NCBI RefSeq assembly: GCF_900178005.1
Contig: NZ_FXBS01000006.1
Coordinates: 1,178,001-1,242,000, forward strand
Direction: 5' to 3'
Length of the DNA: 64,000 nt
Origin: Tuberibacillus sp. Marseille-P3662
Lineage (GTDB): Bacteria > Bacillota > Bacilli > Bacillales > Sporolactobacillaceae
Part shown: positions 29,325 through 37,678 of the stretch, one piece after another
How the letters are laid out: each line of letters starts with the position of its first letter
How positions within the stretch are numbered: the stretch's first letter is position 1
Notes under the pieces: generated by a model
Told to the model about the DNA's origin: nothing
Seen by the model: only the letters and a program-made list of their open reading frames with translations
Database searches by the model: none
Translations under genes and position numbers: made by a program

Positions 29325-30071
29325 TTATTCTTCGGTTGTTGTCACTTCTTCAGGAACTTCGGTATCGACTTCAGCTTCGGCAACTTCTTCACCTTGATTA
29401 GCTTCAAGAACAGCGTCGGCCACTTTGCCTGTCAAGAGTTTGACAGCACGAATCGCATCATCGTTACCTGGAATCAAGTAATCGACTTCGTCTGGGTCGC
29501 AGTTAGTGTCAACAATAGCGATAATCGGAATGCCTAATTTGCGTGCTTCAGCAATTGCAATCCGCTCTTTACGAGGATCGATAACAAATAGAGCATCTGG
29601 AAGACGATCCATACCTTTAATACCGCCTAGGAATTTTTCCAAGCGATCTTTCTCTTTTTGAAGACCGAAGACTTCTTTTTTCGGAAGCACTTCAAAGGTG
29701 CCATCCTCTTCCATTTTTTCAATATCTTTTAAACGTTGGATCCGTTTGCGAATCGTACGGAAGTTTGTTAACGTTCCGCCCAACCAACGTTGGTTAACGA
29801 AATACATACCGGAACGCTCAGCTTCAGCTTTCACAGTGTCTTGGGCTTGCTTTTTTGTCCCGACGAACAAAATTTTGCCGCCGTCAGCAACCGTATCTTT
29901 GACAAAGTTGAATGTTTCTTCAACCTTTTTAACGGTTTTTTGCAAATCAATAATGTAGATACCGTTTCTTTCCGTGAAAATGTAAGGTTTCATTTTCGGG
30001 TTCCAACGGCGTGTTTGGTGACCGAAATGGACACCGGATTCGAGCAATTGTTTCATTGAAATAACTGCCAT
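29325..30071 (-). CDS. rpsB: Ribosomal protein S2
   Basis: Small-subunit protein S2, 248 residues. [20 protein letters not shown] at the N-terminus, [13 protein letters not shown] (about 95) and [20 protein letters not shown] (about 184-203) are diagnostic. The tail is acidic ([20 protein letters not shown]). AGGAGG lies upstream of the ATG. It has its own promoter and a long structured leader just after swrB, and is followed by a strong terminator. Confidence 0.97.
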   Translation of the reverse strand: MAVISMKQLLESGVHFGHQTRRWNPKMKPYIFTERNGIYIIDLQKTVKKVEETFNFVKDTVADGGKILFVGTKKQAQDTVKAEAERSGMYFVNQRWLGGTLTNFRTIRKRIQRLKDIEKMEEDGTFEVLPKKEVFGLQKEKDRLEKFLGGIKGMDRLPDALFVIDPRKERIAIAEARKLGIPIIAIVDTNCDPDEVDYLIPGNDDAIRAVKLLTGKVADAVLEANQGEEVAEAEVDTEVPEEVTTTEE

Positions 30072-30107
30072 GCGTACTTTCCTCCTAAATAATGGTTTTA
30101 ATTCCTC

Positions 30108-30177
30108 CGCTCACAGCATCTTTGCCCAAAACTGTACGCTAAAAAGGTACAGCACCTTTTGGACAAATTAGCGAGCG
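30108..30177 (-). promoter_or_regulatory. Structured rpsB (S2) leader RNA, candidate autoregulatory site
   Basis: Three nested helices are visible. Outer: CGCUCGC/GUGAGCG (30171-30177 with 30108-30114). Middle: an 11-bp UUUGUCCAAAA/UUUUGGGCAAA (30157-30167 with 30121-30131). Inner: CUGUAC/GUACAG (30147-30152 with 30132-30137). The element ends 36 nt before the rpsB start. S2 leader RNAs are known for rpsB operons in bacteria; autoregulation here is inferred. Confidence 0.65.
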
Positions 30178-30198
30178 TGTGTATTCACACCAAAAGTT

Positions 30199-30227
30199 AA
30201 TATACCATATCCATTGTTATAAAACAA
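30199..30227 (-). promoter_or_regulatory. Sigma-A promoter of rpsB
   Basis: TTGTTT (30222-30227), a 17-nt spacer, and TATATT (30199-30204) with TG one base upstream (extended -10), minus strand. Its -35 begins 7 nt after the swrB stop codon, and no terminator lies between swrB and this promoter. Confidence 0.75.
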
Positions 30228-30234
30228 GAATGAA

Positions 30235-30687
30235 TTACATTTTCTTATGGAGCTTTAATAATAGTTCGATTTCACCCGCACCTTTATTAAGTTGTTTCGC
30301 GATTTCGATGGGGCTGTAACCTTGTTCTTGTAGATATAAGGCTTGAGCCGTCACGGACGGCGACGGTTCCTCCTCAATCTCCGCAACCGGTGGCATCCAA
30401 ACGGTCTCTTCTTGCCCGTTTTGCTCAGTCACAGGTGAGGACGTTTCTTCAAAATAGGATGACTCATTCTCTTCATTCGGGGAACTGTCTTCTGACATCT
30501 TCTCGATTAATCGGTCATTTTCAGCACGAATATCTGCAAGGTAAGATTGAAGTAATTCATCGACTTCACGCTTCATATTATCGGAATTCAATGCCTTTCG
30601 CTCTCGAATATGAAGGTATAATAAAATAATGATAAAAAACGTGACAATATGTAAAAACATACTTATACCTAATAGAATGCCTGTCAT
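30235..30687 (-). CDS. swrB: SwrB-like protein (YlxL)
   Basis: Single-pass membrane protein, 150 residues, at the end of the fla/che operon. In B. subtilis SwrB promotes flagellar type III export activation and higher sigma-D activity. An N-terminal helix (about residues 3-25, rich in I, L and F) is followed by a coiled, acidic region (about 30-110) and a conserved C-terminal block (ALYLQEQGYSPIEIAKQLNK) resembling a small helix-turn-helix. Identity rests mainly on position after sigD and on this architecture. Confidence 0.8.
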   Translation of the reverse strand: MTGILLGISMFLHIVTFFIIILLYLHIRERKALNSDNMKREVDELLQSYLADIRAENDRLIEKMSEDSSPNEENESSYFEETSSPVTEQNGQEETVWMPPVAEIEEEPSPSVTAQALYLQEQGYSPIEIAKQLNKGAGEIELLLKLHKKM

Positions 30688-30706
30688 GTTAACAACCTCA
30701 GTTCAC

Positions 30707-31486
30707 TCAGTTTAACGAACGGTGCGACAACTCATGCGTCATTAATTCTTTTAATTTCAGTAGGGCTTTCGAATGGATTTGTGAAATGCGCGACGTTGAC
30801 AAATCCAAGACACGTCCGATTTCTGTTAATGTCAATTCTTCATTATAAAACAGCGATACCACCAATTGTTCGTTCCTGTTCAATGACTGGATCATTTGCC
30901 CGATATCCTGGTAAATCTCTTGTTCTATTACATTGTCATCAGGACGTTTTTGATCTTGATCCTCAATCACATGAGCAAAACTTTCATTTTGGTCATCATC
31001 GTGGAAAGCTTCATCAATGGATAGAATGTGTGCACGCATGTCACCGGCAATTGTATCCAGTACATCATTCAGCGGCAGGCCCAATTCCTCAGCGACCTCT
31101 TCTGTTGTAACACTGCGCATGCAAGCCTGTTCCAACCGACTAAAGGCCGATTCGATTTGTTTACTGCGCTCCCGCATCGTTCGCGGCATCCAGTCTTCCT
31201 TACGGAGCCCATCCAATATCGCCCCTTTCACTCGAAATGAGGCATATGTATCAAACTGTAAGTCACGGGAGGTATCAAATTTTAGCAAAGCGTCATATAA
31301 CCCCATCATGCCGTGACTATGCAACTCACTATCATCTATCTTTTTTGGCAAACCAACACTGATTCTTTGCACATGATAGTGAACCAATGGTTGGTAGAGG
31401 ACCAATAATTCGTTAACCGCTTCTTCGTCTTCCTCATTAAACCACCGCTGCCATAACTCGGTTTCATGCATGGTCCGTTTCACCAC
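30707..31486 (-). CDS. sigD: RNA polymerase sigma-D (FliA-type) for motility genes
   Basis: Alternative sigma factor for flagellin, motor, chemoreceptor and autolysin genes. Product 259 residues: region 2 GLYDALLKFDTSRDLQFDTY with GAILDGLRKEDWMPR; region 3 EEVAEELGLPLNDV; region 4 ELTLTEIGRVLDLSTSRISQ. The start is GTG 31484-31486 with GGAGGAGG upstream; an ATG five codons downstream is possible. In B. subtilis its position near the operon end limits expression in a subpopulation, and FlgM is its antagonist; flgM is not in this window. Confidence 0.96.
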   Translation of the reverse strand: MVKRTMHETELWQRWFNEEDEEAVNELLVLYQPLVHYHVQRISVGLPKKIDDSELHSHGMMGLYDALLKFDTSRDLQFDTYASFRVKGAILDGLRKEDWMPRTMRERSKQIESAFSRLEQACMRSVTTEEVAEELGLPLNDVLDTIAGDMRAHILSIDEAFHDDDQNESFAHVIEDQDQKRPDDNVIEQEIYQDIGQMIQSLNRNEQLVVSLFYNEELTLTEIGRVLDLSTSRISQIHSKALLKLKELMTHELSHRSLN

Positions 31487-31514
31487 CAGGATCCTCCTCC
31501 CTTACATCAGTGAA

Positions 31515-32003
31515 TCATAGGCGTCGCTCAACATGATTGATAGAATAAACATGCAGTACCTGAGTGACTGGATTGAACTGGACCGTTCGACCTTTGTCCC
31601 CGCCAACATCACAAGCGATAAGCGGTATCTGTGCGTCCGTTAATTGTTGCTTTACCGCGGTGATATTCCGAGAACCGATGCTGACCGGCCCTAGTCCGTT
31701 GATTGATCTAAACATTTCTGCTCCACCAGCAAATTTGGCCTTTAATGCTCGGTGAGAAGCCCCTTTCATTCGAAGCAATCGAATCAGCTCTGATACAGCT
31801 GTATCGGCGAATTTTCCAGGTGGTACGTCCGGATGTTTAGCCATCGAGCTGTCCGGTAACATAATATGGGCAAGCCCTGACCAAGGACAATCAGGTTGAT
31901 AAATAACCAATCCAATACACGAACCCAATCCAATCGTCTTTAAGCCGGCCGGAGCTTTAGCAATTTGTATATCGGAAATTCCTACTCTGATGACCTCATT
32001 CAT
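31515..32003 (-). CDS. cheD: Chemoreceptor glutamine deamidase CheD
   Basis: Deamidates receptor glutamines and, in B. subtilis, binds and activates CheC. Product 162 residues. The catalytic cysteine lies in TIGLGSCIGLVIY (about 28) with GLAHIMLPDS (histidine, about 46) and KFAGGAEMF (about 97). The frame extends 53 codons into cheC, but the start MNEVIRVGISDIQ has GGAG 6 nt upstream and matches family length. It overlaps the end of cheC by 8 nt, fitting the CheC-CheD partnership. Confidence 0.95.
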   Translation of the reverse strand: MNEVIRVGISDIQIAKAPAGLKTIGLGSCIGLVIYQPDCPWSGLAHIMLPDSSMAKHPDVPPGKFADTAVSELIRLLRMKGASHRALKAKFAGGAEMFRSINGLGPVSIGSRNITAVKQQLTDAQIPLIACDVGGDKGRTVQFNPVTQVLHVYSINHVERRL

Positions 32004-32619
32004 CAGCTGCTCCGAATAGTGCCAACAGGGGTTGGATATGCCCGGGGGAAGGTAGAAAAACAATATTCCCCTGTAATTGTGTATCTGTTCCTGCATCACA
32101 TAAAACGGTATCAACATAAAGGGCGTCATTATCATATAAAGCAATTTCAAGCAGACCTTCATTCAATATGGCTATCGCTTGATCGACTATGAATTGGGGC
32201 GGCGTCAATTTTAACTGGATCCCTGCAAAATCGGATAAAGCGGTCAAATAAGAACCGGCCAAAATGTTACTAATTTCAGATATTGCTGAAGATACCATGT
32301 CATAGACCGCCGTCTGATCACTTCCGCCACCATTAGTAAAGGGTGATGCCTCAATTAACCGGTGGGCATCATCCGCTGAAAAAAAAGTGAAAATTTGCCC
32401 TTCTAACCGCCCCGTAACATTGAAACGAACGGCCGTCACCTCTTGATCAGTTATTTTTTTTAAGTTGATATCGGATATAGGAATCACCTCTGCTGCTGGC
32501 ATTTGCATACGAATGGTCTTACCGAATAAATGCGATAATGCGGTCGCAGCATGGGCACTAGCGATGCTTCCAATTTCTTTAATAACATCAAGCTGCCAAT
32601 CATTTAATTGTTTTAACAT
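31996..32619 (-). CDS. cheC: CheY-P phosphatase CheC (first active-site motif altered)
   Basis: Dephosphorylates CheY-P for adaptation, aided by CheD. Product 207 residues with a pseudo-repeat. Motif 2, SAISEISNILAGSYLTALSD (about 111-130), keeps the E-x-x-N pair. Motif 1 reads DVIKEIGSIASAHA (about 11-24): the asparagine of E-x-x-N is serine, although the family, as I recall it, has EVGNIGAGHA. One of the two active sites may therefore be weak or lost. Neighbours are cheW (5 nt) and cheD (overlap). Confidence 0.94.
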   Translation of the reverse strand: MLKQLNDWQLDVIKEIGSIASAHAATALSHLFGKTIRMQMPAAEVIPISDINLKKITDQEVTAVRFNVTGRLEGQIFTFFSADDAHRLIEASPFTNGGGSDQTAVYDMVSSAISEISNILAGSYLTALSDFAGIQLKLTPPQFIVDQAIAILNEGLLEIALYDNDALYVDTVLCDAGTDTQLQGNIVFLPSPGHIQPLLALFGAADE

Positions 32620-32624
32620 GTCGT

Positions 32625-33089
32625 TTAGGTCGCCTTTATCTCTTTGAGCGCTTCGGCCTCTTCTTTATTTAACACCTTCGACAAATTCAACAAAACGAGC
32701 AGGTCATCGCCCTTTTTAGCCACGCCGGAAATATACTCTAATTCCAAACCTCCGGCAATATCAGGTGTCGCATCGACCGTCTCAGGATTAATATCCAACA
32801 CTTCACGCGCTTCATCAACGATTAACCCAGCCATCACTTCGCCAACATTAACAATCATGATCCGGGTATGACGGGTCGGCTCAGCTTGTTCCATATTAAA
32901 CTGCTGTTTCAAATCAATCACAGGGACAATGATGCCTCGTAAATTCATGACGCCGACAACAAAGTCCGGCGCATTCGGAACTCTTGTCATTTCTTGCATC
33001 TTTTCTATAGACAATACTTGCGTCACCCAGACGCCATAACGAATATCATTTAAGGAAAAAATGATCACCTTTTCCGATGATTCACTCAT
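32625..33089 (-). CDS. cheW: Chemotaxis coupling protein CheW
   Basis: Adaptor linking receptors to CheA. Product 154 residues, a single CheW/SH3-like domain: FSLNDIRYGVWVTQVLSIEK (about 11-30), MNLRGIIVPVIDLKQQF (about 48-64) and GLIVDEAREVLDI. It sits between cheA and cheC, as in B. subtilis. Confidence 0.96.
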   Translation of the reverse strand: MSESSEKVIIFSLNDIRYGVWVTQVLSIEKMQEMTRVPNAPDFVVGVMNLRGIIVPVIDLKQQFNMEQAEPTRHTRIMIVNVGEVMAGLIVDEAREVLDINPETVDATPDIAGGLELEYISGVAKKGDDLLVLLNLSKVLNKEEAEALKEIKAT

Positions 33090-33135
33090 ATAAAAACAAC
33101 TCCTTTTTAATAATCACTTCAAACGGTGCTTCATG

Positions 33136-35136
33136 TTAAATTAATGAATGGACATCCAAGATTAAGGCCACATGACCATCGCCTAAAATCGTCGCACCTG
33201 AGATACCAGGAATAGCTCCAAGATAGTTGCCAAGCGATTTAAGGACCACTTCCTGTTGGCCAGTTAATTGCCGAACAGCAAGCGCCGCTGTTTTCGTCCC
33301 TTTTTGAATCACCACAATAGGTATGTCTTCATTGTCATCTGCCGAACGGATAGTCTTTAAGCTGTCATGAAGATCAATATAAGGAATGACATGATCACGG
33401 TGCTCAATTAACGTTTGGCCGTGCATCACATGAATATCATCTTTATGGACAACGGCTGTTTCCAATATCGATCGCAGCGGAATCGCATAGGTTTCATCAG
33501 CTACCTGAACAAGCAAAACCTTCATAATCGACAATGTCAGTGGCAATTGGATCCTAAAAGTGGTGCCTTGTTCAGGAACAGAATCGACATCGACTGTGCC
33601 ACCCAATGATTCAATCGTGCTTTTCACAACATCAAGACCTACACCGCGTCCCGAAAGATCTGAGACTTTGTCAGCGGTACTAAAACCAGGTTGGAACATG
33701 AGTAGGAACACTTCCGAATCAGATAATTGCTCCGCTTTTGTTTCGGTCACCAGCCCATTTTCCACAGCCTTTTTTACAACCTTATCCCGATTGATACCAG
33801 CACCATCATCGGTAATTTCAATAAAAACATGATTACCGCTATGATAGGCCGTTAAATGAATGTGGCCAACGTCAGGCTTGCCTTTGCTCACTCGTGTATC
33901 TGGTTGTTCAATGCCATGATCCATGGAATTCCTTAATAAATGAACAAGCGGATCACCGATTTCATCAACGAGTGTACGATCAAGTTCCGTTTCAGCTCCG
34001 GACATCTCAAGTTTGATTTTTTTACCTAATTCCTTTGCGGTAGACCGTACCATACGCGGAAAACGTTGGAACACGTGATCAACAGGAACCATTCGCAAAT
34101 TTAGAATGACCTCCTGCATATGGTCAGAGATTCTGGAAACACGCGTCACAGTATCATCGAGTTCTTGATCATTTATCCGATCAGCTAATGATTCCAACCG
34201 TGATTTATCAATCACAAATTCCTCAAACATATTCATGAGCTGTTCCAATTTATCAATGCTGACGCGGATCGATTGATGACCTTGTTTTTTCGGCCGCTTC
34301 GTTTCCTTCTCCGTTTGTTGGCTGTTACTTGGGGATGGCGCCGGTTCAGCTTGTTGATCGGGTTGCTGGACATGTTCCTGTGTCGAGACTAAATCCTCTG
34401 ATGATATAGTCTTAAGCTTGACGTCGCTGACCTCTGAAACTTGGTAAATGCTATCTTCAATCGACTGGCTATCCGCTTCAGTAACAAGGGTGATATAAAA
34501 ACGACCAGGAAACTCCCCTTGTTCGAGTTGTTCAGCGGGGGGATCAGACTGAATAATATCGGCTTGATCCCCAACAGTATCAAAAACCATATAGGCCCGA
34601 ACGGCTCTTAATTGACAACTTTCACTTAACTCAACCGTCATTTGATAGACGGCCAGACCTCCGTCTAGCGCTTGCTTGATCACATTTTTTTCGTAATCAT
34701 TGTAATCATTCTGAGCGGCGTCTGTTTCTTGACCTTCACTTGCGGACGTTTCTCCGCCCTCTTTGATTTGCGACAAAGCCGTTACCGTCGCAGTAACATC
34801 TTCATCAGCCTCTGTTCCGCCGCTTGCAATCTGTTCAACCATATCCTCAAGTTGATCCACACTTTGAAACAAGACATCCATCACAGCATCATTAACATGA
34901 CGCTCTCCATTTCGGATAACATCAAGTAGATTTTCCATTTCATGCGTTAATTTTGCTAGATTTACGAACTCCATAGAACCAGCCATACCTTTTAATGTAT
35001 GGGCTGAACGAAAGATTTCCCCAACAATCGAGACATCTGATGGCGCTTGCTCTAATTGAAGCATATATTGATTTAGACTTTGTAAATGTTCTCGGCTTTC
35101 ATCTAAAAACATATCAAGATATTGATTCATTTCCAT
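33136..35136 (-). CDS. cheA: Chemotaxis sensor histidine kinase CheA
   Basis: Autophosphorylates in response to receptors and phosphorylates CheY and CheB. Product 666 residues: P1 Hpt domain with FRSAHTLKGMAGSMEF (phospho-accepting histidine about 46), P2 docking domain, P3 dimerisation (RVSIDKLEQLMNMFEEFV), P4 ATPase (HLLRNSMDHGIE, ITDDGAGIN, SGRGVGLDVVKSTIE) and a P5 CheW-like end. The start MEMNQYLDMF is chosen with AAGGGG 8 nt upstream; the family begins M-x-M-N-Q-Y. It overlaps the end of cheB by 23 nt. With the local CheB lacking a receiver, CheY is the only phospho-acceptor partner visible here. Confidence 0.97.
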   Translation of the reverse strand: MEMNQYLDMFLDESREHLQSLNQYMLQLEQAPSDVSIVGEIFRSAHTLKGMAGSMEFVNLAKLTHEMENLLDVIRNGERHVNDAVMDVLFQSVDQLEDMVEQIASGGTEADEDVTATVTALSQIKEGGETSASEGQETDAAQNDYNDYEKNVIKQALDGGLAVYQMTVELSESCQLRAVRAYMVFDTVGDQADIIQSDPPAEQLEQGEFPGRFYITLVTEADSQSIEDSIYQVSEVSDVKLKTISSEDLVSTQEHVQQPDQQAEPAPSPSNSQQTEKETKRPKKQGHQSIRVSIDKLEQLMNMFEEFVIDKSRLESLADRINDQELDDTVTRVSRISDHMQEVILNLRMVPVDHVFQRFPRMVRSTAKELGKKIKLEMSGAETELDRTLVDEIGDPLVHLLRNSMDHGIEQPDTRVSKGKPDVGHIHLTAYHSGNHVFIEITDDGAGINRDKVVKKAVENGLVTETKAEQLSDSEVFLLMFQPGFSTADKVSDLSGRGVGLDVVKSTIESLGGTVDVDSVPEQGTTFRIQLPLTLSIMKVLLVQVADETYAIPLRSILETAVVHKDDIHVMHGQTLIEHRDHVIPYIDLHDSLKTIRSADDNEDIPIVVIQKGTKTAALAVRQLTGQQEVVLKSLGNYLGAIPGISGATILGDGHVALILDVHSLI

Positions 35137-35737
35137 TCCCATATCCCCTTTCAACCCAACGTGTAATAGTTTGGCCTATGCTTTCTATCGGAACAATGTC
35201 ATCGGCAAGGCCCGCATCAATAATCGCTTTGGGCATGCCATAAATGGTGGCAGTCGTTTCTGATTCAGCTATCGCATGATGCCGGAGACGATCTTTGATC
35301 AGTCGGATACCTTCCAAGCCATCATGCCCCATCCCTGTTAAAGTGACAGTCAATACATTAACGCCAGTAAGATGGGCGATGGATTGCAGCAAAATATTAT
35401 AAGAAGGCCTTAAGCCTTTGATAGGTGGCTCCTGGTTAATAATGATCCTGCGATCTCCATCCTGTCCCGCCTCCAAAGTCATATGCTTATCTCCTGGCGC
35501 AATGTAGGCCATCCCATTGCTCATTTTTTCTCCATCGATCGCTTCTTTGACTTGAATAGCCGATATAGCATTCAAACGTTCAGCAAGCGCCTTAGTAAAA
35601 TACATAGGCATATGTTGAACAATCAACAAAGGTGCACCCAGCTCCTTGGGTAATAACGGAATGACTTGCTGTAAGGCTCTTGGCCCGCCCGTGGATGTTC
35701 CGACACAAACGATCGGTAATAGTTTGTTTGGATTCAT
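35114..35737 (-). CDS. cheB: CheB methylesterase domain without receiver domain
   Basis: Removes methyl groups from chemoreceptor glutamates for adaptation. Product only 207 residues, where typical CheB is about 350 with an N-terminal receiver. The protein begins MNPNKLLPIVCVGTSTGGPR, directly at the methylesterase domain. The catalytic triad is intact: serine in GTSTGGP (about 16), histidine in LIVQHMP (about 41) and aspartate in GMGHDGLEG (about 139). The start ATG overlaps the flhG stop codon (ATGA), so no receiver can be hidden upstream in frame. Phosphorylation control by CheA is not possible for this form; it would be constitutive or controlled in another way. Confidence 0.94.
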   Translation of the reverse strand: MNPNKLLPIVCVGTSTGGPRALQQVIPLLPKELGAPLLIVQHMPMYFTKALAERLNAISAIQVKEAIDGEKMSNGMAYIAPGDKHMTLEAGQDGDRRIIINQEPPIKGLRPSYNILLQSIAHLTGVNVLTVTLTGMGHDGLEGIRLIKDRLRHHAIAESETTATIYGMPKAIIDAGLADDIVPIESIGQTITRWVERGYGNGNESIS

Positions 35738-36600
35738 GATTCACTCTCACGCTTAAAGATTTGCTTCATTTTTTTCATAAAATGATCATGTTGCATATCA
35801 CTCTCATTTGCACCATCAATGTAAGTTGCAGCGATCCGCCGTAAACGGATCGATACATCAGCTTTTGGCTGTCCAAGCATAAACGGACAGTGATTTTTCG
35901 AGGCGTCCCGAATAACGCGGTCATTTGGCAAATAGCCGAGATAGTCGAGCTTTTTATTTAAAAACCTCTGAGACACTCCCGAAAGTTTTCGCCAAGCAGC
36001 CCAAGCGTCACGCTCACGATCCGCTCGATTAATTAAACACCGAACTGACATCAACGGGTGATGATGATGGAGTGATTTAAGGGTAGCATAAGCATTTGTT
36101 AAGGATGATGGCTCAGTCGTTGTCACTAGAAAAACATCACAAGCCGATTGGATGAAACGGATCCATTCATCATTCATCCCCGCGCCTAAATCGAAAATAA
36201 TCGTATCATAATGATTCTTCAATACTGATAGCTGCCCTAAAAGATAGTCTAATTTTTCATTTGTTAATTGAAATAATTCCGATAAACCACTACCGCCACT
36301 GATAAAAGCTGGACCATCTGGATAGTGCATAGTAATATCCTGAATCGACCACTGCCTATGAATCATATCGACAATCGTATGCCGCTGATGAACACCTAAT
36401 AGCATATCAATATTCCCCGTGCCGACATCCAAATCAATAATCACAATCTTTTTACCAGCTTGTATTAAAGCTGTGGCAAAATTAATGGACACCATCGATT
36501 TACCAACGCCGCCTTTACCGCTTAAGATCGCAATCACTTTTGGGCTTTTTACTGGCTGTCCCGTCATTTTCAGCCGCAAATTTTCAGCTTGATCAACCAT
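35734..36600 (-). CDS. flhG: Flagellar number/placement ATPase FlhG (YlxH)
   Basis: MinD/ParA-like ATPase that works with FlhF to pattern flagella. Product 288 residues; deviant Walker A AILSGKGGVGKSMVSINFA (about 24-42), IIDLDVGTGNIDMLLG (about 54) and FDLGAGMNDEWI (about 135). The short N-terminus MVDQAENLRLKM matches the FlhF-stimulating region of FlhG proteins. It overlaps flhF by 8 nt and cheB by 4 nt. Confidence 0.95.
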   Translation of the reverse strand: MVDQAENLRLKMTGQPVKSPKVIAILSGKGGVGKSMVSINFATALIQAGKKIVIIDLDVGTGNIDMLLGVHQRHTIVDMIHRQWSIQDITMHYPDGPAFISGGSGLSELFQLTNEKLDYLLGQLSVLKNHYDTIIFDLGAGMNDEWIRFIQSACDVFLVTTTEPSSLTNAYATLKSLHHHHPLMSVRCLINRADRERDAWAAWRKLSGVSQRFLNKKLDYLGYLPNDRVIRDASKNHCPFMLGQPKADVSIRLRRIAATYIDGANESDMQHDHFMKKMKQIFKRESES

Positions 36601-37678
36601 ATAATAAATCCTCCATTACATGATTGATAAAAGCCGATTGATCCGCTAGTTGCCAATCATCTGGGACATCTTGCCCGTTTGTAAAATAGGCGATATCCAT
36701 CGGACATTGATTGACGACATTTAACAGCGCTGATGGAGATTGAGTCTCATCCATTTTGGTCATGATTAATTGGGAAACAGGGACATCTTGAAACTGATGA
36801 ATAACCGCGATTTGATCCTCAGATTTGGCGGCAGCACTTAATACTAAAAATGTCTCCATGTTTCTAGAGAAAGGGATCATCGTTTTTAACTGATTAATGG
36901 TTTGCGACAATTGATAATTGCCGCCAGCAGTGTCGACAATCACGACATCCTTATCTTCATGTTTGGTTAAAGCTTGGTTAAAATCTTCAGATGAATAAGC
37001 GACTTCGACTGGTACATTTAAGATTTTCGCATACGTCTTTAACTGCTCGATGGCGGCAATTCGGTAAGTATCTGTAGTGATGAAAGCCACAGAATGTTGC
37101 TCATTTAAAACCGCATGAGAAGCGAGCTTGGCCGCTGTTGTTGTCTTACCAACACCCGTTGGACCAACAAGGTTGATGACGCCTGTCTTTTGTATATCAG
37201 TTCCAAACGTAATATTTGCTAATTTTTGCTCCAGTCCCGTTTTTATTATGCTTTCAATCGCGTTTTTATCAATCTGTTCATCGCTCACATACCAGTGCTT
37301 AATCAATGGACGGCATAAATCATGGGCAATATCGGGCCGAAGCCCTTTAGTGATCATATGTTCATAAACAGAAGCAATCGGGGGCGGGTACACATCCATA
37401 CGCTGCCCTGGTTCGTTATGTTCGTTTTTAGATAATGACACATTTCTACGTTCATGTAAGGGTTTCGTCCCTTGACGAACGGTCGGTTTTCGCTCTGGAT
37501 AGGCAGGTTCATCATCAATGGCTGCCACAACCTCCACGGCCGGTGATTTAATCAAATTGAACCAGCGGCGCTTGTGCGTCTTCTTGGTAAATAGGATCAC
37601 AGCATCTGATCCCAGCTCACGCTTAACTTTTTGCATTGCTTCATTCATTGTTGGTGCAATAAATTTTTTCATGTTCAC
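36593..37678 (-). CDS. flhF: Flagellar SRP-type GTPase FlhF
   Basis: Signal-recognition-particle-like GTPase fixing flagellar position. Product 361 residues: a B domain (MKKFIAPTMNEAMQKVKREL), then N and G domains with [17 protein letters not shown] (about 173-189), TTDTYRIAAIEQL, VVIVDTAGGNYQL and TKMDET. The GTG start overlaps the flhA stop (GTGA); an ATG two codons later is a possible alternative. Confidence 0.96.
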   Translation of the reverse strand: MNMKKFIAPTMNEAMQKVKRELGSDAVILFTKKTHKRRWFNLIKSPAVEVVAAIDDEPAYPERKPTVRQGTKPLHERRNVSLSKNEHNEPGQRMDVYPPPIASVYEHMITKGLRPDIAHDLCRPLIKHWYVSDEQIDKNAIESIIKTGLEQKLANITFGTDIQKTGVINLVGPTGVGKTTTAAKLASHAVLNEQHSVAFITTDTYRIAAIEQLKTYAKILNVPVEVAYSSEDFNQALTKHEDKDVVIVDTAGGNYQLSQTINQLKTMIPFSRNMETFLVLSAAAKSEDQIAVIHQFQDVPVSQLIMTKMDETQSPSALLNVVNQCPMDIAYFTNGQDVPDDWQLADQSAFINHVMEDLLYG

